Position numbers and translations under genes: made by a program. Shown piece after piece: positions 35,709-45,143 of a stretch of DNA of 64,000 bases. A model generated the notes under the pieces. It was not told where the DNA came from, did no database searches, and saw nothing but the letters and a program-made list of their open reading frames with translations. How positions within the stretch are numbered: position 1 is the first letter of the stretch; every line of letters begins with the position of its first letter. Source of the stretch: Bifidobacterium subtile (GTDB lineage Bacteria; Actinomycetota; Actinomycetes; Actinomycetales; Bifidobacteriaceae); the NCBI RefSeq assembly GCF_000741775.1, contig NZ_JGZR01000003.1:124001-188000 (forward strand), in the 5' to 3' direction.

Positions 35709-37247
35709 TCACAGAAAGCGGCTCGGCACACGGGCGATGCCGCCCGACGAGTCCTTGCGACGCGCGTATGACAGGTGCAGCGTGTCCTCGGCACGAGTCA
35801 CGCCGACGTACATGAGCCGCCGCTCCTCCTCAAGCTGCTCGCCGGGGCTGGGCGAGCTGAACGGCAGCAGGCCCTCCGAGCACCCGATGATAAAGACGTG
35901 CTTGAATTCCAAACCTTTGGCGGCGTGAATCGTAGACAGCGTAACCCCTTGCTGAGTGCCTTGCTGCGCGCCCGCGCCAATCTGCTCCAAGGCCTCCTGC
36001 CGCGCCTGACTCTGCGCCTGATCCGGCCCCGCCCCCTCGTCCTCAAGCGCCGAATGCTGCCAGCCCGCATCCCTGCGCACCCGATAATGCAGATCTTGCT
36101 CACGCAATGCACGGCAAACGACTCGGTGCTGGGCGTTGATTCGAGTGAGCACGGCGAAATCGTCCGGCACAGCCCCTTGGGAGACCATACGCGCGATGCG
36201 CATCGCCACGCCACGCGCCTCCTCGTCATCATCGTCGTAGACGGTTCTGCTCACCCGTGCGCCGCCCTGCCTAGCCGCCGTCAGTTTGAGATAATCCTCG
36301 CGATTGGCCGCCGCCGACAGCACACGATTCGCGCAGCCCACGACCTGCGGCGTGGAGCGGTAGTCGATGCCGAGGTCGATGTCCGCGCTCAACGGCGCGA
36401 ATTCGCTGGCGAAGCCCAGCAGATCGTAGCTGCTCGCCCCCGCAAAGGAATAGATGGTCTGCGCCGGGTCCCCCACCACGCACACGTCGCGGTTTCCGTT
36501 CAGCCACAGGCCCATCAGCCGATGCTGCAGCGGCGAAACGTCCTGGTACTCGTCCACGGTGAGCCAGCCGATGGCGGCGCGAATATGCGCGGCCTCCTCC
36601 GGGAAGTCATCGAGGATATGGCAGGTCAGCAACAAGATATCGTTGAAATCAATCTCCCCATGTGAGGTCTTCACGCGCTCGTATTCCTGCATCACATCGA
36701 CGAGCCGATCGACTTCCATGCCGGCAGGCGGCTGGCGATGCGTGGCCGCGCACACCCGCGGGTAGTCGGACGGCGCGATAAGCGACACCTTGCACCAGTT
36801 GATTTCAGCCAGAACCGCGCGCACTTCGGCGTCGCCGAACTGGTCGGTGCCCAGAACCCGGCGCATGCACTGATCGATGGCATGGCCCGGCTCGCGAATC
36901 ACATGCGGGAACGGCGCCTCGCAGATGTCCGGCCAGACCTGGCGCAGCTGGTGGAGCGCCGCCGCGTGGAAGGTCGAAGCCGTCACCTGCTCGCCGACGC
37001 CCAAGGAAGCGAGCCGCGATCGCATCTCGGCTGCGGCCTTGACCGAGAAGGTCACCGCGAGCGTGCGCGCAGGGTCCCAGGCCCCGCTCGCGCAGGCGTA
37101 GGCGATGCGGCGCGTCACGGTGCGCGTCTTGCCCGCGCCGGCCCCGGCGATGATTCGCACCGGGCCGCGCAGGGTCGTGGCGGCGGCCAATTGGGCGTCA
37201 TCAAGCCCCTGCACGATGGCTTCGGCTGATGCGTTCATAGCTGCCAT
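35709..37247 (-). CDS. compact UvrD/PcrA-type ATP-dependent DNA helicase
   Basis: A 512-residue superfamily 1A helicase. Motif Q/Ia and Walker A are in RIIAGAGAGKTRTV near residue 32. Others seen are LAVTFSVKAAAEM (Ia), DFNDILLLT, LTVDEYQDVSPLQ (II) near residue 220, VVGDPAQTIYSFAGA (III), LSTIHAAKGLEFKHV (V) and YVGVTRAEDTLHLSYAR (VI). It is much shorter than UvrD/PcrA (~720-850 aa), with little of domain 2B and no C-terminal HRDC, resembling the truncated UvrD2-like proteins of actinobacteria. ATG 37247 lacks a good SD; ATG 37238 is also possible. It is divergent from the APH-like gene. Confidence 0.88.
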   Translation of the reverse strand: MAAMNASAEAIVQGLDDAQLAAATTLRGPVRIIAGAGAGKTRTVTRRIAYACASGAWDPARTLAVTFSVKAAAEMRSRLASLGVGEQVTASTFHAAALHQLRQVWPDICEAPFPHVIREPGHAIDQCMRRVLGTDQFGDAEVRAVLAEINWCKVSLIAPSDYPRVCAATHRQPPAGMEVDRLVDVMQEYERVKTSHGEIDFNDILLLTCHILDDFPEEAAHIRAAIGWLTVDEYQDVSPLQHRLMGLWLNGNRDVCVVGDPAQTIYSFAGASSYDLLGFASEFAPLSADIDLGIDYRSTPQVVGCANRVLSAAANREDYLKLTAARQGGARVSRTVYDDDDEEARGVAMRIARMVSQGAVPDDFAVLTRINAQHRVVCRALREQDLHYRVRRDAGWQHSALEDEGAGPDQAQSQARQEALEQIGAGAQQGTQQGVTLSTIHAAKGLEFKHVFIIGCSEGLLPFSSPSPGEQLEEERRLMYVGVTRAEDTLHLSYARRKDSSGGIARVPSRFL

Positions 37248-37520
37248 TGTGTCAGCTGCACCCCCTAATCGCGCCCCCATCGCGTTGCCTGGCACACAGC
37301 CAAGCGGCCCGATAGTTGGGTTTGCCTCCCGTTCTCCGCATGTCGTCTCATCCCTTGCCGGCTCGACCGCTCGCCATGTGGGACGCAGATATGCTAACGG
37401 ATGTGCAGAATGCGAATCCGCAGGCCGGCGAATGACCGACACGAATGACCGACAACGCCGGAAAAGCCAGAAAACGGCATAACGTGTTGGTTTTAGACGC
37501 CTATGTATTAGTGTGGAGGT

Positions 37521-39248
37521 GTGAATCAACGACGCAATCTCATGTTGGCGGCACTCGCATCGGCGGCTATGCCGAGCATCGCCGTGGCCGGAGCGCGCAA
37601 CAGCGAGCAGAATAACGCCACGGATGAGGCGATGGGCATCGATCTGGCGGTCGTGCAGGACAATTCTGGTGCCTTGTACGACGTCTTCGCCTCCGACACT
37701 GAGGAAGGCAAAAAACGTCTGGCCCGGCGCGTGCATGCCGCGAACACCCTGGCGAGGGCGAAGGAGCCAGGCGGCCTCGGGTTCGCGATGGACAACGTGC
37801 TCGCATTCGAAGACGGCGCGTCGGATCGGGGGATCACCGGCAGCACGGCGGTTTTGGTCGCCACGCATCACAACGGGCAGTCTCGTCCGCTTGATCTGCT
37901 CACCTTGGACGACAGCGCAAGCGTAGGCACCGCAATCGGCGCAATCCACCGTCTGCGTCCGAATTTCCTGCAGGAGGGGAAATACCCGGTGTTCTCCACC
38001 GGGCAGATTCGCGCTCAGCTCACGGCCTGGATACGTCGGCTGCGGCAGGCCGGCCATATTCCGTCTTCCATAACCGCAAGCTGGTCGCGCATACTCGAAA
38101 CCGAAGGCCTGTGGTCATTCGCCACCTGCCCGGTGCATGGCGGCTTCTCGGACGGCGATTTCCTCTTCTCGGATTCCACCATCACTGCGGTTACCAATTG
38201 GCAGGACATGCAGGTCAATGACCCGGCGCGCGATCTGGCGTGGGTGTTCTCCAAACTTGACGAGCCGCATCGCAACGCCGTGCTGACGGCTTACGGACGC
38301 ATGCTGGGCTCGCGGCTAGACGATCTGATTATGCTGCGTGCGAATCTATGGCTGCAGATGGAGCAGGTCGGCGAATTCATTCAGGCGCTCAACCGCGCCG
38401 ACAACGCCAAGATCATGCAGTTCAAGGCGCAGGTCGAGCGGCTGGCCCACCAGCTCGCCGTAGCGACGCAAAGCCGTGCCGATGCCGCTCCTGCCGTGCG
38501 TTCCGAACAGGCTTCGCCGCATCAGGCGCCGTCGACCATCACAGTCGGCACGCTGCTTTCCGAGTCGGAGCGCCGCCGCGTCGCCCTCGAAGCCGCGGAG
38601 CAGGAACGCGCTGACCAGTCGCAAGACGGTGACGGAACCGGGCAGCTGGATGCCACGGGCGAATCGGATAGAACCGGTTCGGCGCGAGCGAGCCAGCCCG
38701 CCGCCGCGTCCGCTGATTCGGATTCCACTGCGGACCGCCCTGTACAGTCCAAGCAGTCGGCGCAGCCCAGACAATCAGCGCAGTCAGATGGGCATTCCGG
38801 TCAGACTGGGCGGCGCTCCTCATCGGCGACGATGGCCATCGATCCTTCATTGTTGCAGCGCCCGCAAGGATTCGCTGGCTTGGAGGGCAGCGGAGGCTCG
38901 GCCCTTGGGCAGGACGGAGCCGATGCCGATAATGCCTTCGACAGTGGCTCATTCAGTCCCAGCGACACTTCCACCATCGTCATCCCGCTGCTCGAACGCG
39001 AGCAGCGCGCATTGCACGACGCGCAGGAGGGATTGGGCGGTTTCGACCCCGACGATACGACAAGCAGCGGCGTGCATATCTACCCCGACCGCAATGAGTA
39101 CCCGCCGCAGGAGTCCGATAGCGCGTCGCATGGCGATATCGATGAAGGCGGCGCGTACAGTGCCGATGCCGATCTCGCCAACGATGCGGGTCTTTCTAGC
39201 GACACGGCATCGGATGACGACACGAACGACGCCACGCCGAAAGCGTAA
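37521..39248 (+). CDS. APH/ChoK-fold phosphotransferase-like protein, probable pseudokinase, with long disordered tail
   Basis: 575 residues. Residues ~10-300 follow the aminoglycoside/macrolide phosphotransferase plan, a protein family often next to UvrD2-type helicases in actinobacteria. The catalytic loop HGD...N is replaced by CPVHGGFSDGDFLF near residue 207, and the metal-binding DW motif by TNWQDMQVNDPARDLAW, so the catalytic Asp is absent. Residues ~320-575 are low-complexity, rich in Ser, Asp, Gln and Thr. GTG 37521 directly follows GGAGGT with no spacing; ATG 37542 is a second candidate. Function unknown; binding or scaffolding is plausible. Confidence 0.7.
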   Translation: MNQRRNLMLAALASAAMPSIAVAGARNSEQNNATDEAMGIDLAVVQDNSGALYDVFASDTEEGKKRLARRVHAANTLARAKEPGGLGFAMDNVLAFEDGASDRGITGSTAVLVATHHNGQSRPLDLLTLDDSASVGTAIGAIHRLRPNFLQEGKYPVFSTGQIRAQLTAWIRRLRQAGHIPSSITASWSRILETEGLWSFATCPVHGGFSDGDFLFSDSTITAVTNWQDMQVNDPARDLAWVFSKLDEPHRNAVLTAYGRMLGSRLDDLIMLRANLWLQMEQVGEFIQALNRADNAKIMQFKAQVERLAHQLAVATQSRADAAPAVRSEQASPHQAPSTITVGTLLSESERRRVALEAAEQERADQSQDGDGTGQLDATGESDRTGSARASQPAAASADSDSTADRPVQSKQSAQPRQSAQSDGHSGQTGRRSSSATMAIDPSLLQRPQGFAGLEGSGGSALGQDGADADNAFDSGSFSPSDTSTIVIPLLEREQRALHDAQEGLGGFDPDDTTSSGVHIYPDRNEYPPQESDSASHGDIDEGGAYSADADLANDAGLSSDTASDDDTNDATPKA

Positions 39249-39375
39249 AGCGCCGCGTGCGGGCACAATGGCTAGGGACACAACGAACATGCGCCCGGCG
39301 TGAGTCATGCATGCGATGCACGCGGCACGCAACGAACGCGTTGAGCATAAGACCGAGTTATAGCAACAAGGAGTA

Positions 39376-39603
39376 ATGATGGATATCGAACTGGGCATCC
39401 AGAACGTGGCACGGCCGGTGAATTTCAGCAGCGACGAAAGCGCTGACAAAATCGGCTCGATCATCGCCGATGCAGTGGCCAACCAGACCATGATCGACAT
39501 CACCGACAGCAAGGGCCGCCGCATTCTGGTGCCCGGACGCGCCCTCGGCTACGCCACGATCGGCTCGGAGACGCGTCACGCCGTCGGCTTCGGCGCACTG
39601 TGA
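39376..39603 (+). CDS. DUF3107 family protein
   Basis: A 75-residue actinobacterial protein: MDIELGIQNVARPVNFSS, a central short helix SADKIGSIIADAVANQT, and the C-terminal ILVPGRALGYATIGSETRHAVGFGAL match DUF3107, a small conserved ATP-binding-like protein often beside UvrD2-type helicases. AAGGA precedes two adjacent ATGs (39376, 39379). Function unknown. Confidence 0.88.
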   Translation: MMDIELGIQNVARPVNFSSDESADKIGSIIADAVANQTMIDITDSKGRRILVPGRALGYATIGSETRHAVGFGAL

Positions 39604-39719
39604 CCGACTGCGCCGCAATGCGCTGCGCCCTATGACGCACTGCGAGTCTGAGCCCTGAACCCGATTCGGCCATATCCATTTTCCTTGCAGGCCTGAGGCC
39701 CCTGCCCGAGCGAATTATT

Positions 39720-39772
39720 GAGCGGCCCGCAGATAGCAGCAGCCGAGCAGTTCTGCTATCTGCGGGCCGCTC
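39720..39772. terminator. 20-bp perfect stem terminator
   Basis: GAGCGGCCCGCAGATAGCAG (39720-39739) and CTGCTATCTGCGGGCCGCTC (39753-39772) pair perfectly around a 13-nt loop, between the convergent DUF3107 and PHP genes. Confidence 0.85.
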
Positions 39773-39823
39773 GGGTTTGGCCATAACCCCTGCTGAAACC
39801 GCAACAGTACCGGCAGAGAGTAT

Positions 39824-40738
39824 TTACTTCGCCGAGAGTGCTTCTTCTGGCGCAGGCGGCAGAATCGGGGAAATCGCGCCTCGTTCGATGATTCGCGCCA
39901 CAGTTTCAGGGTCGGTGACATTCTCTCCTAGCAGATTCGGCTTGCCTTTGCCGTGCCAGTCCGACCCTCCGGTGGTCAGCAGCCCGTAGCGCTGTGCGAG
40001 GGCGAGCAGTCGGAGCCGCTGCTCCGGGGCATTGCCGCGGTGCCACACTTCCAGCCCATCCAATCCTTCGTCCACCAGCGCACGAATCTGCTCATCGCTG
40101 AGCAGCACCCGGTTGCGGCCGGTATCGGCAGGATGCGCGACGACGCTCACGCCGCCGGCTTCGCGTATGGCCTCCACCACTTCCAGCGCCGTCGGCGAAG
40201 GCGTGGGCACGTAATATTCGCTGCCCCCGCTCACCGCCCCTTGAAATGCCTCGGAACGCGTGGCGTAGATGCCCGCGGCTACCAGCGCATCGGCGATATG
40301 CGGCCGACCGATCGTGGTGCGAGAACCTTCCTTGACCTGATCGAGCACGTCATCCCAAGTGATTGGGAAATCCTCAGACAGCCGCTCGACCATGATCTTG
40401 GCGCGGCGAACGCGGCCGTCGCGGGTTCTGGCGAACATTCTGGCGATATGCGGGCTGTTCGGATCGTATTGGTAGGCGAGCATGTGAACGGAGGTGCGGT
40501 CGAATTCGGCGGTAATCTCAGTGCCGCGCAGCAAAGGCAAACCAAGAGACTGCGCGGCGCGGCGCGCCGGCACCCAGCCACTGGTCGTGTCGTGATCGGT
40601 GATGGCCACGCCAAGTAGCTGCATTGCCTTGGCTTGGCGAATCAGTTCTTCGGGGGTCTCTGTGCCATCGGAAAAAACCGTGTGGCAGTGCATGTCCCAG
40701 CCGGTTCGTGGCCGCCCAGCAAAATCGTCATACGTCAT
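39824..40738 (-). CDS. PHP-domain phosphoesterase (3',5'-nucleoside bisphosphate phosphatase-like)
   Basis: A 304-residue protein. The PHP metal-binding motifs are complete: DMHCHTVFSDGTETPEELI near residue 15, ITDHDT near residue 47, HPAD near residue 200 and GGSDWHG near residue 262. Proteins of this type (YciV/RnaAM class) dephosphorylate nucleoside 3',5'-bisphosphates and can degrade short RNA 5' ends. The start ATG 40738 has only a weak SD; the long upstream frame is not conserved. It is divergent from the VKOR gene. Confidence 0.88.
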   Translation of the reverse strand: MTYDDFAGRPRTGWDMHCHTVFSDGTETPEELIRQAKAMQLLGVAITDHDTTSGWVPARRAAQSLGLPLLRGTEITAEFDRTSVHMLAYQYDPNSPHIARMFARTRDGRVRRAKIMVERLSEDFPITWDDVLDQVKEGSRTTIGRPHIADALVAAGIYATRSEAFQGAVSGGSEYYVPTPSPTALEVVEAIREAGGVSVVAHPADTGRNRVLLSDEQIRALVDEGLDGLEVWHRGNAPEQRLRLLALAQRYGLLTTGGSDWHGKGKPNLLGENVTDPETVARIIERGAISPILPPAPEEALSAK

Positions 40739-40929
40739 GCAACTATCGTAAGCTGTCGCACAGCGAACAAGAGCATGATAGCGGCATAATATGTCATCAT
40801 GTCGCCGAAATCGTGAGGTTGTCATGATGTGTATGCGGCGAGCAGCCGCCATCGCGGAAGAATCAGCCGCACAGCAGCCAATCAACGAACAACTAGTATT
40901 GGGAAACAATCATTGGGAAAGCACAGAGG

Positions 40930-41769
40930 ATGATAGTGGACGACATCAAGAACCCAGCCATATCCGATAGCGGAGCGGACGTCGCGGACGCTGCAACGGC
41001 AACAGTCGTGGCGTCCGCAGCAGCCGCCGCGATGCCTGACGCCGCTGGCACCGCATCGAGCAACATCGCAGACGTCGATGACGCAGAGTCTGGCGTCGCA
41101 GCGTTGCGCAGGAATCCCGTCCCCACGCCTGCTTCAAGCTCGCCGCTCACCCCATTCGCGCCGGCGCTGGCCGGGCGTCGCCATAGCGCGACATGGAACT
41201 ATGCAGTGATGCTCGCGTTTTCGCTCATCGCGCTGCTGGTTTCGCTGATCCTATCGGCCGAAACCCTCCAATTGGCGCGCAACCCCAAGAAGCTGCTGGA
41301 TTGCGATGTCAACAGCGTGCTGTCCTGCTCGACGGTCGCCGAATCGTGGCAGTCTGAAATCGTCAAGTTCAATGGGCTGAGCTATCCCAACGCCTTCTTC
41401 GGCATCGCGGCGGAAAGCGTCTTCATCACCATTGCCGTCATCGGCTTGGCTCGCATTCGCGTGCCGCGCTGGTTCGCCGTCGCCACCTGGTTCGGCGGAC
41501 TGGCCGCGCTGCTCTACGCGTACTGGCTGTTCACGCAGTCCGTTTTCGTCATCCAAGCCCTATGCCCGTGGTGCCTCGTGCTTATGTTCTCCACGACCAT
41601 CCAGTTCATGGCGCTCTCCCACGCCACGGTCAGCGTGCAGCATTTGCCTGACCGCGCAGGTCTCAAGACTTACTACCGTCTCAACTATGATCTTATGGTC
41701 GATGCGGTGTGGATCCTGTTCCTCATCGCCATCATCATCGTCAAAGACGGTCCCGCGCTCTTCGGCTGA
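40930..41769 (+). CDS. vitamin K epoxide reductase (VKOR) family protein
   Basis: A 279-residue membrane protein. The first ~95 residues are Ala-rich, a likely cytoplasmic leader. Four to five helices follow. The loop Cys pair LLDCDVNSVLSCS is near residue 120 and the active-site CPWC near residue 214. VKORs reoxidise a periplasmic DsbA-like oxidase, passing electrons to quinone, so this protein probably drives disulfide formation in exported proteins. No thioredoxin domain is fused. ATG 40930 has AGAGG three bases away; GTG 40936 is also possible. Confidence 0.9.
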   Translation: MIVDDIKNPAISDSGADVADAATATVVASAAAAAMPDAAGTASSNIADVDDAESGVAALRRNPVPTPASSSPLTPFAPALAGRRHSATWNYAVMLAFSLIALLVSLILSAETLQLARNPKKLLDCDVNSVLSCSTVAESWQSEIVKFNGLSYPNAFFGIAAESVFITIAVIGLARIRVPRWFAVATWFGGLAALLYAYWLFTQSVFVIQALCPWCLVLMFSTTIQFMALSHATVSVQHLPDRAGLKTYYRLNYDLMVDAVWILFLIAIIIVKDGPALFG

Positions 41770-41896
41770 GTGGATTGTCCTATTCTGGTGCGCCCTGCCG
41801 AGATCGCGAACTCTCCCGTGGTTTCCCGCAGTCTGTTCTCTGGGTCTGTCTGGGGCAAGTTGCGGCAAAATAGAAAATTACATATCCGGCTTCTTC

Positions 41897-41980
41897 AGGG
41901 CACTGGTTATGGCAAATTCCGGGGAAAATCTCGTATTCCCACTTTGTAGGGCACTGTTTTTACCACGATCCGAGGAAAAT
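41897..41980. repeat. two ~36-bp direct repeats 51 bp apart
   Basis: AGGGCACTG followed 18 bp later by TCCG(g/a)GGAAAAT occurs at 41897 and again at 41948, in the gap between VKOR and dapF. No gene is present there. A related GGCAAAATAGAAAATT lies just before. Confidence 0.55.
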
Positions 41981-42026
41981 GCGACTGCAGTTATAAATCG
42001 TCGTGGGTGCGAAGGTGCCCGGAATG

Positions 42027-42983
42027 CTAGGCGAGTCGGACTTCGCCGACGATGGTGGCTGGCCCGGTGAGGGTGACGGTGCTGTCATCATGCACGGTGA
42101 CGCGCAGCCGGCCGCCACGCACGGCTATCGTCCACTGATGGATGCCGGTGAGCGCCTGCAGCACCACGCCCGAAGCGCATAGACCGGTGCCGCACGACAA
42201 GGTCTCGCCTACGCCGCGCTCGTTGACGCGCATGAATGCCGAGCCTTGATCCTGTTCCGGCTCCAACGCGCGAATCGCAAGGAACTCCGCATTCTGGTCG
42301 CTGTCGATCGCCGGGTCGACCACCGGCTTGGTCACCAGATCGAGCCTCTCCACATCGGGTAGGCTCACAGCCGCCAGCTCGTTGTTCAAAACGGCGAATT
42401 CCGGCCTGCCAAGCTCTTCGCCAGCGCTGGCCGTGACGCCAAGAACCGCGACGACATGCGGATTTCCCATGTCAACAAAGGTGCCATTGGCCTGACCGGG
42501 CGTTCCCGGAATCGTCACGCGATACTCGCCGATCTCCCCGATCGAGAAAGCGCCCATCTCCACTTGGAACACATCCTGCCCTAGCTCAGGCACATCGCCC
42601 AACGATGTCAGCGTTTTCACTCCGGCTCGGGTCGCGAGCGCGAATGGGCTTCCTGCGGCGGCGAGGCCGAGCTTCTGCGCGAACAGCGTGATCGCGCGGG
42701 TGCCGTTGCCGCACATCTCGGCGATGCTGCCGTCGGCGTTGCGATAGTCCATGAACCATTCGGCTCCGGCGGCTTTGCACGCTTCGACCAGAGCGCTATC
42801 CAATCCGCGCATGTCCTCAGTGCGGGCGAGCCGCAGCAGGCCGTCGCCGCCGATGCCGAAGTGCCGGTCGCACAGCCAGCGCGTTTCCTGCTCGCTCGGC
42901 TCATATACGCCGTCCGGGTCCCAATACATGACGAAATCGTTGCCGGTGGCGTGGCCCTTGGTGACTTTGCTGGGGAATGTCAT
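42027..42983 (-). CDS. dapF: diaminopimelate epimerase
   Basis: A 318-residue enzyme that interconverts LL- and meso-diaminopimelate in lysine and peptidoglycan synthesis. KGHATGNDFV begins near residue 7. The two active-site Cys residues are seen in EMCGNGTRAI near residue 83 and LSCGTGLCASG near residue 265. ATG 42983 starts at MTFPSKVTKGHATGND, the conserved N-terminus; upstream codons are non-conserved. It shares a palindrome-filled divergent promoter region with murI, a functional neighbour in wall synthesis. Confidence 0.95.
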   Translation of the reverse strand: MTFPSKVTKGHATGNDFVMYWDPDGVYEPSEQETRWLCDRHFGIGGDGLLRLARTEDMRGLDSALVEACKAAGAEWFMDYRNADGSIAEMCGNGTRAITLFAQKLGLAAAGSPFALATRAGVKTLTSLGDVPELGQDVFQVEMGAFSIGEIGEYRVTIPGTPGQANGTFVDMGNPHVVAVLGVTASAGEELGRPEFAVLNNELAAVSLPDVERLDLVTKPVVDPAIDSDQNAEFLAIRALEPEQDQGSAFMRVNERGVGETLSCGTGLCASGVVLQALTGIHQWTIAVRGGRLRVTVHDDSTVTLTGPATIVGEVRLA

Positions 42984-43001
42984 ATGCCATAGCCTACTCA
43001 C

Positions 43002-43168
43002 TGCGCACTACGCCCGGAGCGTTCTGCGTAGTGCGCACGAAGCGAACATGGCGAGGCAGGCGCTCAATTGGCGAATCGCTGCAATGGCGCGGTTTCGGCA
43101 CGAATCACGCGATGAGCGCATGTTCGATTCGTGCGCACTATGGAAATCGTCTGGCGCGTAGTGCGTAA
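43002..43168. repeat. nested palindromes in the dapF/murI divergent promoter
   Basis: A short hairpin pairs TGCGCACTACGC (43002-43013) with GCGTAGTGCGCA (43026-43037). A longer arm TAGTGCGCACGAAGCGAACA from 43029 pairs with the segment ending TCGTGCGCACTA at 43140. A further CGCACTA/TAGTGCG pair lies at 43134-43165. The arms overlap, so alternative structures are possible. The dapF start is 18 bp away on one side and murI 76 bp on the other. Confidence 0.75.
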
Positions 43169-43244
43169 TGTGAGCGCCGCACCGAGTATGGTATTGCCCG
43201 TATGTCCAAGCAGGTTGGCGGCAAGTCTTCAGGAGGTTCGGCTC

Positions 43245-44021
43245 ATGGTTTCGCGTGCAGCGATCGGCGTGTTCGATTCGGGCCTTGGCGGCATCTCCGT
43301 CGTGCGGCAGCTGCGGCACGACCTGCCGAATGAGCGCGTGCTGTATTTCGGCGATTCGGCCAACGCCCCCTATGGCCGGAAGACCCCGGAGCAGGTACGT
43401 GAGCTGTCGTTCGGCATCGTCGAACACTTCGTGCATCAAGGGGTTAAGGCGGTCGTCATCGCCTGCAACACCGCGACCTCCGCCGCCGTGGACGCGCTGC
43501 GCGAGGCATATGACATTCCCATCATCGGCATGGAACCGGCGCTCAAACCGGCCTGCGACCGTGGGCACGGAGCGGCACAGCGCATCATCGTCGCCGCCAC
43601 TCCCCTGACGCTGCACGAGCCGAAATTCAAGCGTCTTATGACCCGTTTCTCGGATCAGCACACCATTTTTTCGCAGCCCTGCCCCGACCTCGTCGAAATC
43701 CTCGAACATGGTCAGCTCGCAGACCGCGACCGCGTCCTGCGCACCTTGCATGGCTATCTCGATCGGTATGACCTTGATGCCATCGATTCCGTGGTGCTCG
43801 GCTGCACGCACTTTCCGTTCTTCCGCAGCTATTTCCGCGAACTGCTGCCCGAAACGACGGCGATCATCGACGGCAATGCCGGAACGGTTCACCACCTGCA
43901 GGTCGTGCTCGAATCGCTGGGCAAGCTTGCCCCTGAGGACGCGGCGGGCGGTGCTGAGCTGCGTAACTCGGACCCCAGCGAGCGCGTCGCCGCGTTGGAA
44001 CGCAGCCTGCTCGAACGATAA
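43245..44021 (+). CDS. murI: glutamate racemase
   Basis: A 258-residue cofactor-independent racemase supplying D-glutamate for peptidoglycan. The N-terminal [28 protein letters not shown], catalytic Cys in [11 protein letters not shown] near residue 75 and second Cys in LGCTHFPFF near residue 185 are all present. ATG 43245 follows AGGAGGT at spacing 7. Confidence 0.96.
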   Translation: MVSRAAIGVFDSGLGGISVVRQLRHDLPNERVLYFGDSANAPYGRKTPEQVRELSFGIVEHFVHQGVKAVVIACNTATSAAVDALREAYDIPIIGMEPALKPACDRGHGAAQRIIVAATPLTLHEPKFKRLMTRFSDQHTIFSQPCPDLVEILEHGQLADRDRVLRTLHGYLDRYDLDAIDSVVLGCTHFPFFRSYFRELLPETTAIIDGNAGTVHHLQVVLESLGKLAPEDAAGGAELRNSDPSERVAALERSLLER

Positions 44022-44036
44022 GGGGCATATAGCTGT

Positions 44037-44130
44037 CAGCGTACGTTTTATGACATGATCGCGGAGCCCGTATCGGAAGACGTGCGATAACCGCAGCTCA
44101 GCGTACGTTTTCCGATACGGGCCCGTGACA
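44037..44130. repeat. CGTACGTTTT palindromic element, copy 2 of 2
   Basis: GCCCGTATCGGAAGACGTGC (from 44066) pairs with the segment at 44102-44122 ending TCCGATACGGGC, 21 bp with two mismatches. CAGCGTACGTTTT also occurs as a direct repeat at 44038 and 44099. It is homologous to 24510-24620. It lies between murI and the patatin gene. Confidence 0.75.
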
Positions 44131-44226
44131 GAATTCCAGCGCATAGGAGACTGTCCGTCTTCATTTCTGCCCAATGTCCTGACACGATGGGTAAGCTCGG
44201 GCGCATTAGTAGGAAAGAGGCGCATT

Positions 44227-45072
44227 ATGACTGCAAGCGCACTGATTGACGTCGGCGGAGGATTCCGTTCCATATTCGGCGCAGGAATCATGGATCGCTG
44301 CCAGGAGCTGGGCATCGATTTCGACCACTGCTACGGGGTGTCGGCGGGGGCCGCGAACATGACCTCGTTCATCGCCCGGCAGCACGGCCGCAACCACCGC
44401 TTCTACACCGAGTACGCCTTCCGCAAGGAATACGCGAGCGCCACGAACTTCATCAAGGACCGCAATTTCGTGCACCTCGATTACGTGTACGGCGATCTGT
44501 CGAATCACGATGGCGAGTTCCCTGTCGACTACGCCGCATTCGAAGCCAATCCGACCGAATTCACTGTGGTCGCCTGCAATGCGTTGGACGGCTCCACCAA
44601 ATACTTCGACAAGTCCGATATCGGCTTCGACCAGATGAATCCCGTCAAGGCTTCGAGTGCCGTTCCGGTCGCTTGCAAGCCGTATGTCATCGATGGCATA
44701 CCGTACTTCGACGGCGGCATCGCCGACCCCGTGCCGGTGCGCAAAGCCCTCGACGACGGTCACGATCGCATAGTGCTCATCCTCACCCGGCTCAAGGACG
44801 TGCTGCGCGAGCAGCGCAAGGACATCACGCCCGCACGTATCCTCAAACGCAGCTACCCCGCCGCGGCCGAACGCTTGCTCAACCGCTTCCAGACCTACAA
44901 CGACGAAGTGGCCTTCGCCAAGGAATGCGAGCAGGACGGCCACGTGCTCATTCTCGCGCCCGAAAGCCTCTACGGCCTGTCTACTCTCACCAAGACTTAC
45001 GAAGGCTTGGAGCGCATGTACCGCGCCGGCTACGCGCAGGCCGAGCGGATCGCCGATTTTCTCGCGTCCTGA
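44227..45072 (+). CDS. patatin-like phospholipase family protein
   Basis: A 281-residue protein. Patatin motifs: the oxyanion-hole region DVGGGFRSIFGAGIMD near residue 8, the nucleophile elbow CYGVSAGAAN near residue 38, and the catalytic Asp in YFDGGIADPVPV near residue 162. Patatins hydrolyse acyl chains from phospholipids or related esters; the physiological target is not evident. It matches the YjjU-type subgroup in overall length. ATG 44227 follows GGAAAGAGG. Confidence 0.88.
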   Translation: MTASALIDVGGGFRSIFGAGIMDRCQELGIDFDHCYGVSAGAANMTSFIARQHGRNHRFYTEYAFRKEYASATNFIKDRNFVHLDYVYGDLSNHDGEFPVDYAAFEANPTEFTVVACNALDGSTKYFDKSDIGFDQMNPVKASSAVPVACKPYVIDGIPYFDGGIADPVPVRKALDDGHDRIVLILTRLKDVLREQRKDITPARILKRSYPAAAERLLNRFQTYNDEVAFAKECEQDGHVLILAPESLYGLSTLTKTYEGLERMYRAGYAQAERIADFLAS

Positions 45073-45143
45073 GGATGGTTTGCGTGATGCCTTGCGCCGC
45101 ATTGGCACATCGGCATCCGACAGGCCGGAGTCGCGGCACTGCC

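Noticed and set aside
37248..38057. 270-codon N-terminal extension of the UvrD-like helicase
   Set aside because: The sequence before MAAMNAS is not helicase-like and overlaps the start of the divergent APH-like gene.
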